NCBI RefSeq assembly: GCF_002953935.1 | Contig: NZ_CP026514.1 | Location: 4,154,001-4,218,000, forward strand | Direction: 5' to 3' | Source of the DNA: Arthrobacter sp. PGP41 | Lineage (GTDB): Bacteria > Actinomycetota > Actinomycetes > Actinomycetales > Micrococcaceae | Length of the DNA: 64,000 nucleotides | In this document: piece by piece, positions 42,593 through 51,276 of the stretch | How positions within the stretch are numbered: the first letter of the stretch is position 1 | Layout: every line of letters starts with the position of its first letter | Translations under genes and position numbers: made by a program | Notes under the pieces: generated by a model | What the model was told of the DNA's origin: nothing | Database searches by the model: none | Seen by the model: the letters and a program-made list of their open reading frames with translations, nothing else

Positions 42593-42636
42593 TACCCCCT
42601 GGGGGTACTTGTTTCGATACCCCTGAGGGGTATAAC
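42593..42636 (+). promoter_or_regulatory. csoR operator: Twin CsoR operators overlapping the csoR promoter
   Basis: Two palindromes of the CsoR GC-tract type: TACCCCCTGGGGGTA (42593-42607) and ATACCCCTGAGGGGTAT (42617-42633). The second merges into TATAAC (42631-42636), a good -10 box, with TTGTTT at 42609-42614 as a weak -35. Apo-CsoR bound here would block the promoter; Cu(I) binding would release it. The -10 lies only eight bases before the csoR ATG. Confidence 0.85.
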
Positions 42637-42644
42637 CTGATCCC

Positions 42645-42992
42645 ATGGACAGCATCGAAGAAGCGGTTTCGCCCGGGCCCGGGACGGCTCACCCGCCGAC
42701 GCACGGCTACACCGGCAATAAGGACGCATACCTTCGCAGGCTCAAGCGCATTGAGGGCCAGGTCCGCGGCATTGCGCGCATGGTGGATGAGGACAAGTAC
42801 TGCATCGACATCCTCACCCAGGTTTCCGCCGTTACCAAGGCCCTGCACGCGGTGAGCCTGGGCCTGATGGAGGAACACATCGGCCACTGCGTGGTGGGGG
42901 CCGCCTCCGAACCGGACCCGGCAGCACGCGCGGAAGCAATCGACGCCAAGGTAAAGGAAGCGGCAGACGCCATCGGCCGGCTGCTTCGCTGA
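42645..42992 (+). CDS. csoR: Copper-sensing repressor CsoR family
   Basis: A 115-residue all-helical DUF156 repressor. The Cu(I) ligands of the family are present: Cys in KYCIDILTQ and the His/Cys pair in EEHIGHCV. The core RRLKRIEGQVRGIARMV is the family signature. It represses the operon through the palindromes upstream and is followed by copZ and copA. No ribosome-binding site precedes the ATG and the -10 box is very near, so the mRNA may be leaderless. Confidence 0.92.
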   Translation: MDSIEEAVSPGPGTAHPPTHGYTGNKDAYLRRLKRIEGQVRGIARMVDEDKYCIDILTQVSAVTKALHAVSLGLMEEHIGHCVVGAASEPDPAARAEAIDAKVKEAADAIGRLLR

Positions 42993-43050
42993 CCCGCCAA
43001 TTACCCGATCACGTGCCGGCCACCGCCGGCCACCCCTTAAGGAGCAAGCC

Positions 43051-43287
43051 ATGAGCACCACCTCCCCCACTACCGTCGTCAACGTGTCCGGAATGACCTG
43101 CGGCCACTGCGTCTCCGCAGTCAGCGAAGAACTGGAAGCCCTGGCGGGCGTCGAAGAAGTGGACGTCGAACTGAATGCCGGGGGTATTTCCACGGTGACC
43201 ATCACCTCCAGCAAGGAACTCTCGCCTTCGGAGATCGGCGAGGCAGTGGCGGAGGCCGGCTACCTGGTCGTCGCCAACGAAGCCTAG
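43051..43287 (+). CDS. copZ: Copper chaperone, heavy-metal-associated domain protein
   Basis: A 78-residue single HMA domain with the metal-binding GMTCGHC motif (residues 14-20). It carries Cu(I) to the ATPase encoded next. AAGGAG precedes the ATG. The gap to copA is 26 bases, consistent with one operon. Confidence 0.93.
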   Translation: MSTTSPTTVVNVSGMTCGHCVSAVSEELEALAGVEEVDVELNAGGISTVTITSSKELSPSEIGEAVAEAGYLVVANEA

Positions 43288-43313
43288 AGACCACAACTGA
43301 CACGGGGAGCCGC

Positions 43314-45659
43314 ATGAGCAGCCAGGACCTTCTCCACCAGCCCGGCACCCGGGTGGTGGAGCTCGATATTGAGGGCATGACCTGTGCCTCCTGCGTCAAC
43401 CGGGTGGAGAAGAAACTCGGCAAGCTCGACGGCGTGCAGGCCACGGTGAACCTCCCCCTCGAATCAGCCCATGTGACCGTTCCGGCCGGGGTCACCGACC
43501 AGCAGCTGGTAGACACCGTCAATGCGGCCGGTTACAAGGCCACGCTTCGCAGGGCTTCGGCAGCGGAAGCGCCTTTCCCTGCCGGCGGAGAAACCGATGT
43601 GCTGCCCGCAGGCGGGGCCGCCGTCGGCGACCACGCGGCCCACGGCGGCGCCGCGCAGCTCCGCCCCCGGCTGATCCTGGCAGCAGTCCTGACCGTCCCG
43701 GTCTTCGTTATGTCCATGGTCCCGGCGGCCCAGTTCCCTCACTGGGGGTGGGTGGCCGCGCTCCTGGCACTGCCGGTGGTGACGTGGGCGGCCTGGCCGT
43801 TCCACCGCGCGGCGGCCATCAATGCGCGCCACCTGGCTTCCACCATGGACACCCTGGTGTCCATCGGCGTGGCGGCCGCCTACCTGTTCTCCGCCTGGCA
43901 GCTGCTGGCAGATCCGCGGATGACGGAACACCCGGGGATGGAAGGCATGGAAGCCGGCGGCCTCTACTTCGAGGTGGCCGCCGTCGTCACCACGTTCCTG
44001 CTCCTGGGCCGCTACCTGGAAGCCAATGCCAAGCAGAAAGCCGGCGATGCCCTGCAGGCCCTGCTGAACCTGGGCGCAAAGGACGCCACCGTCCTGCGGG
44101 ACGGCAAGGAGGAACGGATCCCGGCCGACCGGCTTCAGGTGGATGACGTCCTGGTGGTCCGGCCCGGCGAAAAGATTGCCACCGACGGCGTGGTGACAGA
44201 CGGGAATTCGGCCGTGGACGCTTCCCTGGTGACCGGAGAATCGGTACCCGTGGAGGTAGGTCCCGGCAGCCGCGTCACGGGCGCCACCATCAACACGTCC
44301 GGCCGCCTGCTGGTGCGCGCCACCCGTGTTGGCTCGGAAACAACCCTCGCCCACATGGCGCGCCTCGTATCCCAGGCACAGACGGGCAAAGCGCCCATAG
44401 CCCGCCTTGCGGACCGCATCAGCGCCGTGTTCGTTCCCGTGGTCCTGGGGATCGCCGCGCTGACGTTCGCGCTGTGGCTCCTCTTCACCGGACCTGACCT
44501 CAGCAGTGGCGACCTGCGCTCGGCCTTTACCGCCGCCGTCGCCGTCCTGGTGATCGCCTGCCCGTGCGCCCTGGGCCTTGCCACCCCCGTTGGGCTGCTG
44601 ACCGGGACCGGGCGCGGCGCCCAACTGGGCATCCTCATCAAGGGACCGCAGGTCCTGGAGGACACCAGGACCGTGGACACCATCCTGCTGGACAAGACGG
44701 GGACCGTAACCACTGGCGTCCTTGCCGTGGACGGCGTGCTGGCCTTCGAGGGGTTCGAGGCGGGTGACGTGCTGCGGCTGGCCGGCGCCGTGGAGGGGGC
44801 ATCCGAGCATCCGGTGGCCAGGGCTATCGCGGCCGCCGCCCGCGGGGGCACCAAGGGCATTTACGCAGCGGACGACGGCGGTGCCCTGCCTGCCGTGCAG
44901 GGCTTCCGGTCCGCGCCCGGAGGGGGCGTTTCGGGAACCGTCGAGGGCAGGCTGGTTGCTGCCGGCCGCGCGGGCTGGCTGCAGCAGGATGGCGTCACCT
45001 TTGCGCAGGAGCAGCAGGCCGCGTTGTCGGCGGCGGAAGCCACGGGTGCCACCGCCATTTGGGTTGTTGTGGACGGCGCTCCCGCCGGCATCATCAGCCT
45101 GCGCGACACCGTCAAGGAAGGCTCCGCGGCCGCCGTCGCGCGCTTGAAGGTGCTGGGCCTGCGCCCCATCCTGCTCACGGGCGACAATGCGGCCGTCGCC
45201 GCCCAGGTGGCCGCCGCCGTCGGCATTGGCAAGGAAGACGTTTTCGCCGGGGTACTGCCGGAGGGGAAAGTCGAGGCGGTGCGCAGGCTGCAGGCCGGCG
45301 GTGCCACGGTGGCCATGGCAGGCGACGGCGTCAATGATGCAGCCGCCCTGGCCCAGGCGGACCTCGGAATTGCCATGGGCTCCGGCACTGACGTGGCCAT
45401 CGAGGCGGCCGACCTGACCGTGATGGGCAACGACCTTGCCCAGGTGGCACAGGCGATCGAGCTGTCCCGGAAGACCCTGGCCACCATCAAGACCAACCTG
45501 TTCTGGGCGTTCTTCTATAACGCCGTCGGCATCCCCGTGGCCGCACTCGGCCTGCTCAACCCGATGATCGCCGGTGCCGCGATGGCTGCCAGTTCTGTGC
45601 TGGTGGTGGCCAACTCGCTGCGGCTGCGGAGCTTCGGAAAACCGTCGCCAGGCAAGTAG
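43314..45659 (+). CDS. copA: Copper-exporting P1B-type ATPase
   Basis: A 781-residue P-type ATPase. One N-terminal HMA domain has GMTCASC. The membrane metal site is C416-P-C418 in IACPCALG, the phosphorylated Asp460 is in DKTGTVTTG, the P1B-specific SEHPVARA is near 500, and the hinge is GDGVNDAAAL. A CPC motif together with the final helix NAVGIPVAALG and MAASSVLVV fits a Cu(I) exporter. It pumps copper out of the cytoplasm and is controlled by CsoR. Confidence 0.95.
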   Translation: MSSQDLLHQPGTRVVELDIEGMTCASCVNRVEKKLGKLDGVQATVNLPLESAHVTVPAGVTDQQLVDTVNAAGYKATLRRASAAEAPFPAGGETDVLPAGGAAVGDHAAHGGAAQLRPRLILAAVLTVPVFVMSMVPAAQFPHWGWVAALLALPVVTWAAWPFHRAAAINARHLASTMDTLVSIGVAAAYLFSAWQLLADPRMTEHPGMEGMEAGGLYFEVAAVVTTFLLLGRYLEANAKQKAGDALQALLNLGAKDATVLRDGKEERIPADRLQVDDVLVVRPGEKIATDGVVTDGNSAVDASLVTGESVPVEVGPGSRVTGATINTSGRLLVRATRVGSETTLAHMARLVSQAQTGKAPIARLADRISAVFVPVVLGIAALTFALWLLFTGPDLSSGDLRSAFTAAVAVLVIACPCALGLATPVGLLTGTGRGAQLGILIKGPQVLEDTRTVDTILLDKTGTVTTGVLAVDGVLAFEGFEAGDVLRLAGAVEGASEHPVARAIAAAARGGTKGIYAADDGGALPAVQGFRSAPGGGVSGTVEGRLVAAGRAGWLQQDGVTFAQEQQAALSAAEATGATAIWVVVDGAPAGIISLRDTVKEGSAAAVARLKVLGLRPILLTGDNAAVAAQVAAAVGIGKEDVFAGVLPEGKVEAVRRLQAGGATVAMAGDGVNDAAALAQADLGIAMGSGTDVAIEAADLTVMGNDLAQVAQAIELSRKTLATIKTNLFWAFFYNAVGIPVAALGLLNPMIAGAAMAASSVLVVANSLRLRSFGKPSPGK

Positions 45660-45668
45660 GCCGGGAGT

Positions 45669-45941
45669 TCAGGCCGCGCCGTACCGGACTGCGGCGCGGG
45701 CCCTGGCTTTGGCCGCCTCGGTTTCCCGGTCCTTCGGAGGCGCCTGCGACACCAGCGAGTCAAGGAGATGCTGCGTGATGTGGGCGATCTCGTGGACCGC
45801 CTCCTCGAAGGCTTCCTGGTTGGCCCTGGAGGGCTTGGTGCTGCCGCTGATCTTCCGCACATACTGCAGTGCGGCAGCATGGACCTCCTCGGACGTGGCG
45901 TGCGGCTCGAAGTTGTGAAGGGTTCGGATATTCCGGCACAT
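45669..45941 (-). CDS. DUF2277 family protein
   Basis: A 90-residue protein opening MCRNIRTLHNFEPHATSEEV, the signature of DUF2277, with the later YVRKISGSTKPS segment. Function unknown. The N-terminal MCRNI with a conserved cysteine is typical. It is convergent with copA, nine bases apart. Confidence 0.88.
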   Translation of the reverse strand: MCRNIRTLHNFEPHATSEEVHAAALQYVRKISGSTKPSRANQEAFEEAVHEIAHITQHLLDSLVSQAPPKDRETEAAKARARAAVRYGAA

Positions 45942-46154
45942 ACAGCCATGCTAGGCTCCGGAGCGCCTCCAATCGACCCCCTGCCCAGGCTTGCAAGGGC
46001 TGCCGTCCAGGGGGAGTCCGGCATGGGCAGGGGTGCCCATCGACACTGTTTTGCGGGCCGGGGTAGGTTTTAGGCAATGGATCTTCCGGATGAGCCGGGG
46101 GGCCGCGGGGGATGCCGACCTGGTTCGGATCCACGATCTAACAAGGAGAAACCA

Positions 46155-46418
46155 ATGGCCATGTGGGGTGCAGACGTTCAGCAGCTTCGTCAGCTGGGCA
46201 GCAAGCTTCAGGAGGGCGCGTCACAGATCGAGACGCAGAAGTCCAATCTCACCAGCTTGCTGAACAGCACCAACTGGAAGGGACCGGACGCGGACAAGTT
46301 CCGCGAAGAGTGGTCCGGAACCCACACCACCCAGCTGACCAAGGTGGCCGAAGCACTGAAGGAAGCCAGCACCCGCGCCAAGCGGAACGCCGACCAGCAG
46401 GAACAGGCTTCCAACTAG
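46155..46418 (+). CDS. WXG100 family small helical protein
   Basis: An 87-residue two-helix protein with the W-x-G turn (NWKGPDAD) near residue 43. ATG 46155 has AAGGAG in front; the frame upstream is open but has no such signal. WXG100 proteins are usually substrates of ESX/type VII secretion, but no EccC or other Esx gene is in this window. A strong terminator follows. Confidence 0.85.
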   Translation: MAMWGADVQQLRQLGSKLQEGASQIETQKSNLTSLLNSTNWKGPDADKFREEWSGTHTTQLTKVAEALKEASTRAKRNADQQEQASN

Positions 46419-46445
46419 CAGCGCGGCTGCGAAAGCTATTGCACA

Positions 46446-46480
46446 GGGGGCCCGGACACCAGTCCGGGCCCCCTGCTTTT
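46446..46480. terminator. Terminator of the WXG100 gene
   Basis: A perfect 12-bp stem (GGGGGCCCGGAC with its complement), loop ACCA, then TGCTTTT. It lies between convergent genes. Confidence 0.88.
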
Positions 46481-47516
46481 AAGGCACGGGCTCGACGTCG
46501 TTCGCGTGTTCCAGCGGGGACGCCGCCTTGGGCGTATCCTTACCGCCCGCTGCCGCCGACGCAGGGCCCCGGAGTTCGTCGAGCCGAACCAGGATGACGC
46601 CGCCGACGATCAGTGCTCCGCCGACGAGCTGGATGGCGCCCGGAAGCTCGCCCAACAGCAGCCATGCCCAGATGACGGCAAAGAGGACCTCGGTCAGCGA
46701 CACAAAGGAGGCAACCTTCGATCCGAGCGCCCGCGCGGCCATGATCCCGGACACGTACGCGAGGACCGTCGCCAGGACCACGAGACCCGCCAGCGAGACC
46801 CACCACGGGGTGATCCAGGGGCCGAGCCTGGTGTGGGCAGTGCTGAAGGCCATCGGCAGCAGGCCTGTGGCGGCGGAGAGCCACATAGCGGCCGCACCCA
46901 CGAGCAGCCCGCCGGAGGCCAGGACGATGGGCGGCAGGGAGTCGTTCTCCTTGGCCGTGATGAAGAAGTACATGGCAAGGCAGACGGCGGCCGCAATACC
47001 CCAGAGAACACCAATGAAGTCGATTTTCACGGCACCGGTGAGGTCCAGGACGAGGACCAGGCCGGCAAGGGAAAGCAGGGTACCGCCAAACGTCAGGACA
47101 CGCGGCCGCCTCCGGCTGGCGGCCCACAGCCACAGCACGATGATGACCGGCGCCAGGTATTCAAGCAGGAGTGCCACGCCCACGGAGAGCCTGGCCACTG
47201 CGTTGAAGTAGAAGAGCTGGCAGGCCGCGACGCCGATGAGCCCGAAGAGGAGGATGGTCCCCCAGTTGTCCCGCAGCTGGTGCCAGCGTCCCCTAAGGGC
47301 GGAAAACGCGGGCACGGCGAGAATCAGGGCTGCGCCCGTGAGCCGGGCAGTGACGGCAGCTCCCGGGGACCATCCTGTCTCGAGGAGCGCCTTGGCAAAG
47401 GACCCGGAGAGGCCGAAGACGGCTGAGGAGAACAGGGCTATGCCCAGGCCGGAGGCGAGGAAGTTCAGCTTGCCTGCGGACACGCGGCCGGGCGCGCGGT
47501 TGCTCGCAGCGGACAT
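46479..47516 (-). CDS. EamA/RhaT (DMT) family transporter
   Basis: A 345-residue membrane protein with ten predicted helices in two EamA repeats (for example GLSGSFAKALLETGWSPGAA, and later FVSLTEVLFAVIWAWLLLGE). DMT exporters move amino acids or other metabolites. AGGAGGTG precedes the ATG, inside the palindrome CTCCTG-T-CAGGAG. It diverges from a CGNR regulator gene, which probably controls it. Confidence 0.87.
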   Translation of the reverse strand: MSAASNRAPGRVSAGKLNFLASGLGIALFSSAVFGLSGSFAKALLETGWSPGAAVTARLTGAALILAVPAFSALRGRWHQLRDNWGTILLFGLIGVAACQLFYFNAVARLSVGVALLLEYLAPVIIVLWLWAASRRRPRVLTFGGTLLSLAGLVLVLDLTGAVKIDFIGVLWGIAAAVCLAMYFFITAKENDSLPPIVLASGGLLVGAAAMWLSAATGLLPMAFSTAHTRLGPWITPWWVSLAGLVVLATVLAYVSGIMAARALGSKVASFVSLTEVLFAVIWAWLLLGELPGAIQLVGGALIVGGVILVRLDELRGPASAAAGGKDTPKAASPLEHANDVEPVP

Positions 47517-47523
47517 TGAGCAC

Positions 47524-47577
47524 CTCCTGTCAGGAGTAAAGTGGGGTTATGGTCATGACAGTACGGGACGGCACTGT
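47524..47577. promoter_or_regulatory. Palindromes in the EamA / CGNR divergent promoter
   Basis: CTCCTG-T-CAGGAG (47524-47536) includes the transporter's ribosome-binding site, and ACAGT-N10-ACTGT (47558-47577) ends 12 bases before the CGNR gene start. The second is a plausible operator. Confidence 0.4.
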
Positions 47578-47588
47578 AAGGAGTCAAG

Positions 47589-48134
47589 ATGGTTTTTGCC
47601 CCTGACACCGAGGTGGCCCTGAGGACGGTGGTGAACCTGGTCAATTCAGCGGCGAATGGGGCCGAAGGCCTTGCTACCCAGGCGGACCTGGACCGCTTCC
47701 TGGCGGCCGAGGGTTTCACCGGATCGCGCACCAGGGATGAGCAGGAGCTGGAAAGCGTCCGGGAGTTGCGCCGGCAGCTCGCGGAGTTGTGGACGGCGGA
47801 TGAAGACGCGGCTGTCCGCACGGTGAACCGGCTCCTGCGCGAGGCGCGCGCACTGCCCCAATTGGTCAAGCACGACGACTGGGACTGGCACCTGCACGCC
47901 ACCACACCGGAAGCCCCGCTGGTGGACAGGATGAGCACGGAGGCCGCGATGGCACTGGCGGACGTCATCCGCGGCAAGGAGACGGACCGGATGCGGACCT
48001 GCGAAGCAGAGGACTGCGACGCCGCCGTGCTGGATCTCAGCCGGAACCGGTCAAAGAGGTACTGCGACACCGGCAATTGCGCCAACCGCGCGCATGTCGC
48101 CGCCTACCGCGCCCGGCAGGCGGCCTCCAGCTAG
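47589..48134 (+). CDS. CGNR zinc finger (ABATE domain) putative regulator
   Basis: A 181-residue protein. The first 130 residues are an ABATE-type helical domain; the C-terminus is a treble-clef zinc finger with Cys pairs in RTCEAEDCD and RYCDTGNCANRAHVAAYRAR, a variant of the CGNR motif. Family members are thought to bind DNA and respond to small molecules. It probably regulates the divergent exporter. Its TAG overlaps the stop of the next, convergent gene in a shared CTAG (48131-48134). Confidence 0.83.
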   Translation: MVFAPDTEVALRTVVNLVNSAANGAEGLATQADLDRFLAAEGFTGSRTRDEQELESVRELRRQLAELWTADEDAAVRTVNRLLREARALPQLVKHDDWDWHLHATTPEAPLVDRMSTEAAMALADVIRGKETDRMRTCEAEDCDAAVLDLSRNRSKRYCDTGNCANRAHVAAYRARQAASS

Positions 48135-48499
48135 TGGCCGCCCGGGGTGTCCGGCTGATCGGGGCGGTCGGCGGAGGCGGGCGGTTCCTGTGGGCCCGGG
48201 GCGCCGAAGCCGTGGGAGGGTTTCCGGGCCGAGCTGAGGTTCACGCCGGACCCCTTACCCAGGTGCTCGGCGTTTTCCTTGTAGCTCATGGCGAGCATTG
48301 CGGCGACCACCAGGGTGACAATGAAGGCGATGCCGGCAGCGGTGAAGGCCAGGTCGAAGCGCGGAGTCCGTGCACTTCCGCCCGAGGCAAAGATGACCAC
48401 GGCAAGGAAGGCGATCACGGCCCAAAACGCGGAGAACATGAGGGGCCCCTTCACCGAGGTCCGCAGCCTGCGCGGTTTTCCTGGATGCTGGTCTGCCAC
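48131..48499 (-). CDS. Small two-helix membrane protein
   Basis: A 122-residue protein with hydrophobic helices FSAFWAVIAFLAVVIF and AAGIAFIVTLVVAAMLAM and a Pro/Asp-rich C-terminal tail. I chose GTG 48499, preceded by GGAGGAACC; the longer open frame has no such signal. Not assigned to a known family. Confidence 0.65.
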   Translation of the reverse strand: MADQHPGKPRRLRTSVKGPLMFSAFWAVIAFLAVVIFASGGSARTPRFDLAFTAAGIAFIVTLVVAAMLAMSYKENAEHLGKGSGVNLSSARKPSHGFGAPGPQEPPASADRPDQPDTPGGH

Positions 48500-48602
48500 G
48501 GTGGTTCCTCCCTGCAGGCGGCACGCCGGCCGGCCTGGTTTAAGTATTGCGGTGGTTTGCCCGGCCAATTTTCTACAAGGAGTAGAACCGCGCTTTCCTA
48601 GT

Positions 48603-49193
48603 TTACGGCTTTCCGGCGGCGTGGCCGGCATCGTGCCGAAGCGTCAGGCCTGAAAGTACCCACAGCACGCCGGAAATAATTGCTCCGCCGCCAACCACCC
48701 CCAGCAGGGCATGGGCACCCAGGCCGATGAAGAACGGCAGCACGGCTGCGGTGCCAAGGCCGATGGCTCCGGAGGTGATCCAGTCCCGGGAGAGCACGTG
48801 GCGGCCGCGCAACGTCAACCCGCAGAGCAGCTCAAACGCTCCCGCCACACCAAGGCCCGCTGCGGCCACAACGCCAAACAAGAGGTCTCCGTGCAGCAAA
48901 ACCAGGGAAAGCCCCCCGCCGGCCAGCACTGCGCCTGCCGCCGAGAGCATCTTGCCCGGAGCAGCATTCCGCTGGAAGCCTGTTGCCGGGATACCCCGGA
49001 GGAGGAGCACGCCGGTGGTCAAAAGATACAGCCCCCCGGCCCAGCCCATGACTTCCACGGAGGGCGTTGCCCAAAAGATAGTGACTGCGCCGAACACCAG
49101 CGCTGCAGCGGCGCGGAGCAGGACCGGCTGCCAGAGGTTTGGCGGGGGGGCGGTTCCGGGGGTGGTGCCTGCGGGTGTCCTTGGTTGCGTCAC
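48603..49193 (-). CDS. Multi-helix membrane protein (DUF308/HdeD-like)
   Basis: A 196-residue protein with six hydrophobic helices in pairs, for example VLLRAAAALVFGAVTIFWA and LLHGDLLFGVVAAAGLGVAG. The arrangement is like the DUF308/HdeD family, whose E. coli member is linked to acid resistance. Function here is unknown. Confidence 0.7.
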   Translation of the reverse strand: MTQPRTPAGTTPGTAPPPNLWQPVLLRAAAALVFGAVTIFWATPSVEVMGWAGGLYLLTTGVLLLRGIPATGFQRNAAPGKMLSAAGAVLAGGGLSLVLLHGDLLFGVVAAAGLGVAGAFELLCGLTLRGRHVLSRDWITSGAIGLGTAAVLPFFIGLGAHALLGVVGGGAIISGVLWVLSGLTLRHDAGHAAGKP

Positions 49194-49251
49194 CGCTCCA
49201 GTTTAGTGGCGGCCATGGGTGGGCAGAATTTGGGGCCCGTTCCCGCCGCTC

Positions 49252-50604
49252 CTACCCCGAACCGAGCACCATCCACCGGTCGGACCGGGCACGCAGGCCG
49301 AGGGTCAGGGCGCGCGCAGCCATATAGCCGAGGGCGAAGGCGGCCCACAGCCAGCCCAGGCCTGCTGCACCCGATATGCCCGGCAGCGCCACGGCCGTCA
49401 ACAGCGGCACGTATACGGCGAGGTTCAGCACCCCGGCCAAGGCAAGGTACTTTGCGTCCCCGGCGCCTATCAGGACTCCATCCAGCACAAAGACATAGCC
49501 GGCGATGGGCTGGCCGGCAGCGAGGACCCAGAGGGCAATGGCCAAAACCGACTGCACCCCGGGATCGGAGGTGAAAAGGGCACCGGCCCAGGGAGCCGCC
49601 AGTGCCAGGAGCACACCGGTCACCACGCCAAAGCCCAGGCCCCAGCGGATCATCGTGCGGGTCAGGCGGCGCGCCTTCGCGGCGTTTGATGCGCCCAGCT
49701 CCCTGCCGATCAGGGCCTGTGCGGCGATGGCCAGGGCATCGAGGGCGAAGGCCAGGAAGGAAAAAATGGTCATGGCCAGCTGGTGGGCTGCCAGGTTGAC
49801 CGCCCCTTGCGCCGTGACCACCAGCACCGTGGCCAGGATCGCGATCCGAAGACTGAGCGTGCGAAGCATCAGCCAGGATCCAACCCGTGTCATACTGCGG
49901 ATCCCCCGCCAGCTTGGCAGCAGGCCGATTCCGCTGCTCACCGCGTTCCCCCTGATGATGAACAGGTATACGCCAGCCATCGCCCACTGGGCCACGCTGG
50001 TTCCCACCGCGGAGCCGGTCACCGACCAGCCCAGTCCGTAGACCAGCCACAGGTTCAGGACGATGTTGAGGCCAAAGCCCGCCGTGGCAACCACCAGCGG
50101 GGTCCGGGTGTCCTGAAGGCCACGGAGGAGGCCTGTGCCGGCGAAAATCAGGAGCATGGCCACCAACCCGGGCATGGACCAGCGGAGGTAATCGACGGCG
50201 AATCCCCGCACTTCACCTTCCGCCCCGAGCAGGCCGACCAGCGGGTCCGCTGCCAGGAACCCGGCCGCGGCCAGGACCAGGCCCAGCAGCAGTGCCAGCC
50301 AGACGCCGTCGCGCCCGGCCGCCAGGGCCTTGCCCGGCTGGCCGTCGCCGATGGCGCGGGCCACGGCAGGGGTAGTGGAGTAGGCCAGGAAGACCATCAG
50401 GCCGACGGCGGTGTGGAGCACCGCCGAGGCGAGTCCGACGCCCGCCAGCTGCGCCACCCCCAAGTGGCCCACAATGGCCGAGTCTGCAAGCAGGAACAGC
50501 GGCTCGGCCACAAGCGCACCAAAGGCGGGAACGGCAAGCCGGAGGATCTCCCGGCGCTGCCCCCTGGATGGCGCGGCAGTGGTGGAGGCAGGTAAGCGGG
50601 GCAC
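49252..50604 (-). CDS. MATE family efflux transporter (DinF-like)
   Basis: A 450-residue protein with twelve helices in two repeats. The opening ILRLAVPAFGALVAEPLFLLADSAIVGHLG is the MATE signature, and DTRTPLVVATAGFGLNIVLNLWLV lies after helix 4. DinF-type MATE proteins export cationic compounds using proton or sodium gradients. The substrate is not known. It is usually found near dnaB in this group. Confidence 0.88.
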   Translation of the reverse strand: MPRLPASTTAAPSRGQRREILRLAVPAFGALVAEPLFLLADSAIVGHLGVAQLAGVGLASAVLHTAVGLMVFLAYSTTPAVARAIGDGQPGKALAAGRDGVWLALLLGLVLAAAGFLAADPLVGLLGAEGEVRGFAVDYLRWSMPGLVAMLLIFAGTGLLRGLQDTRTPLVVATAGFGLNIVLNLWLVYGLGWSVTGSAVGTSVAQWAMAGVYLFIIRGNAVSSGIGLLPSWRGIRSMTRVGSWLMLRTLSLRIAILATVLVVTAQGAVNLAAHQLAMTIFSFLAFALDALAIAAQALIGRELGASNAAKARRLTRTMIRWGLGFGVVTGVLLALAAPWAGALFTSDPGVQSVLAIALWVLAAGQPIAGYVFVLDGVLIGAGDAKYLALAGVLNLAVYVPLLTAVALPGISGAAGLGWLWAAFALGYMAARALTLGLRARSDRWMVLGSG

Positions 50605-50711
50605 AATGCCAGCCTATCCGCCGGCCGCAATCAGGCCTGTGCGCATGACAAGGAACACATTGTGACGATTTTAGTTGACACTTCAACCATCCGGCCGGAA
50701 GACTGGACGGC

Positions 50712-51146
50712 ATGAACCAGTCACGACTTACCACCACCGCCATCACTGCCCTCCGCGTCATCCTGGGCTTCCTCTTCGCCGCCCACGGCTGGCAGAAGTT
50801 CAACGAATGGACCATCGCCGGCACCCAGGCGTCGTTCGCCAAGATGGGTGTTCCGGCAGCGGAAATCGCAGCCCCCGCAATCGCCGTCCTGGAGTTCGCC
50901 GGCGGCCTCGCCCTGGTCCTGGGCATCCTCACCCGCGTGGTTGCAGCCCTCCTGGTCCTGGACATGCTGGGGGCCCTGGTCCTGGTCCACGCCTCCGCCG
51001 GAGTTTTTGCCGCCAACGGCGGGTACGAGCTGGTGCTGCTCCTCGCGGCCGCAGCCTTCGCCCTGGCCCTCACCGGCGCCGGACGGCTTTCGGTGGACCG
51101 GACCCTCTTTGGCCGCAGCAATTCCAAGTTGTCCGTCCTGGCCTAA
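50712..51146 (+). CDS. DoxX family membrane protein
   Basis: A 144-residue, four-helix protein. The family pattern RVILGFLFAAHGWQKF near the N-terminus and FAGGLALVLGILTRVVAALLVLDMLGAL in the middle are clear. DoxX-type proteins are often linked to redox or thiol stress. A strong terminator follows. Confidence 0.86.
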   Translation: MNQSRLTTTAITALRVILGFLFAAHGWQKFNEWTIAGTQASFAKMGVPAAEIAAPAIAVLEFAGGLALVLGILTRVVAALLVLDMLGALVLVHASAGVFAANGGYELVLLLAAAAFALALTGAGRLSVDRTLFGRSNSKLSVLA

Positions 51147-51174
51147 GCCGCACCTCCGGCCACAGCCGGGAACC

Positions 51175-51223
51175 GCTCGACGGCGGGTGCCCACTCCGGC
51201 GGGCACCCGCCGTCGAGCCTTTT
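51175..51223 (+). terminator. Terminator of the DoxX gene
   Basis: A perfect 18-bp stem (GCTCGACGGCGGGTGCCC with its complement), an 8-base loop and CTTTT. Confidence 0.9.
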
Positions 51224-51276
51224 AATCCCGCGGACCCGACTGCTGGGTAACCCGCTGGCGTCAGTATGATCGCACC

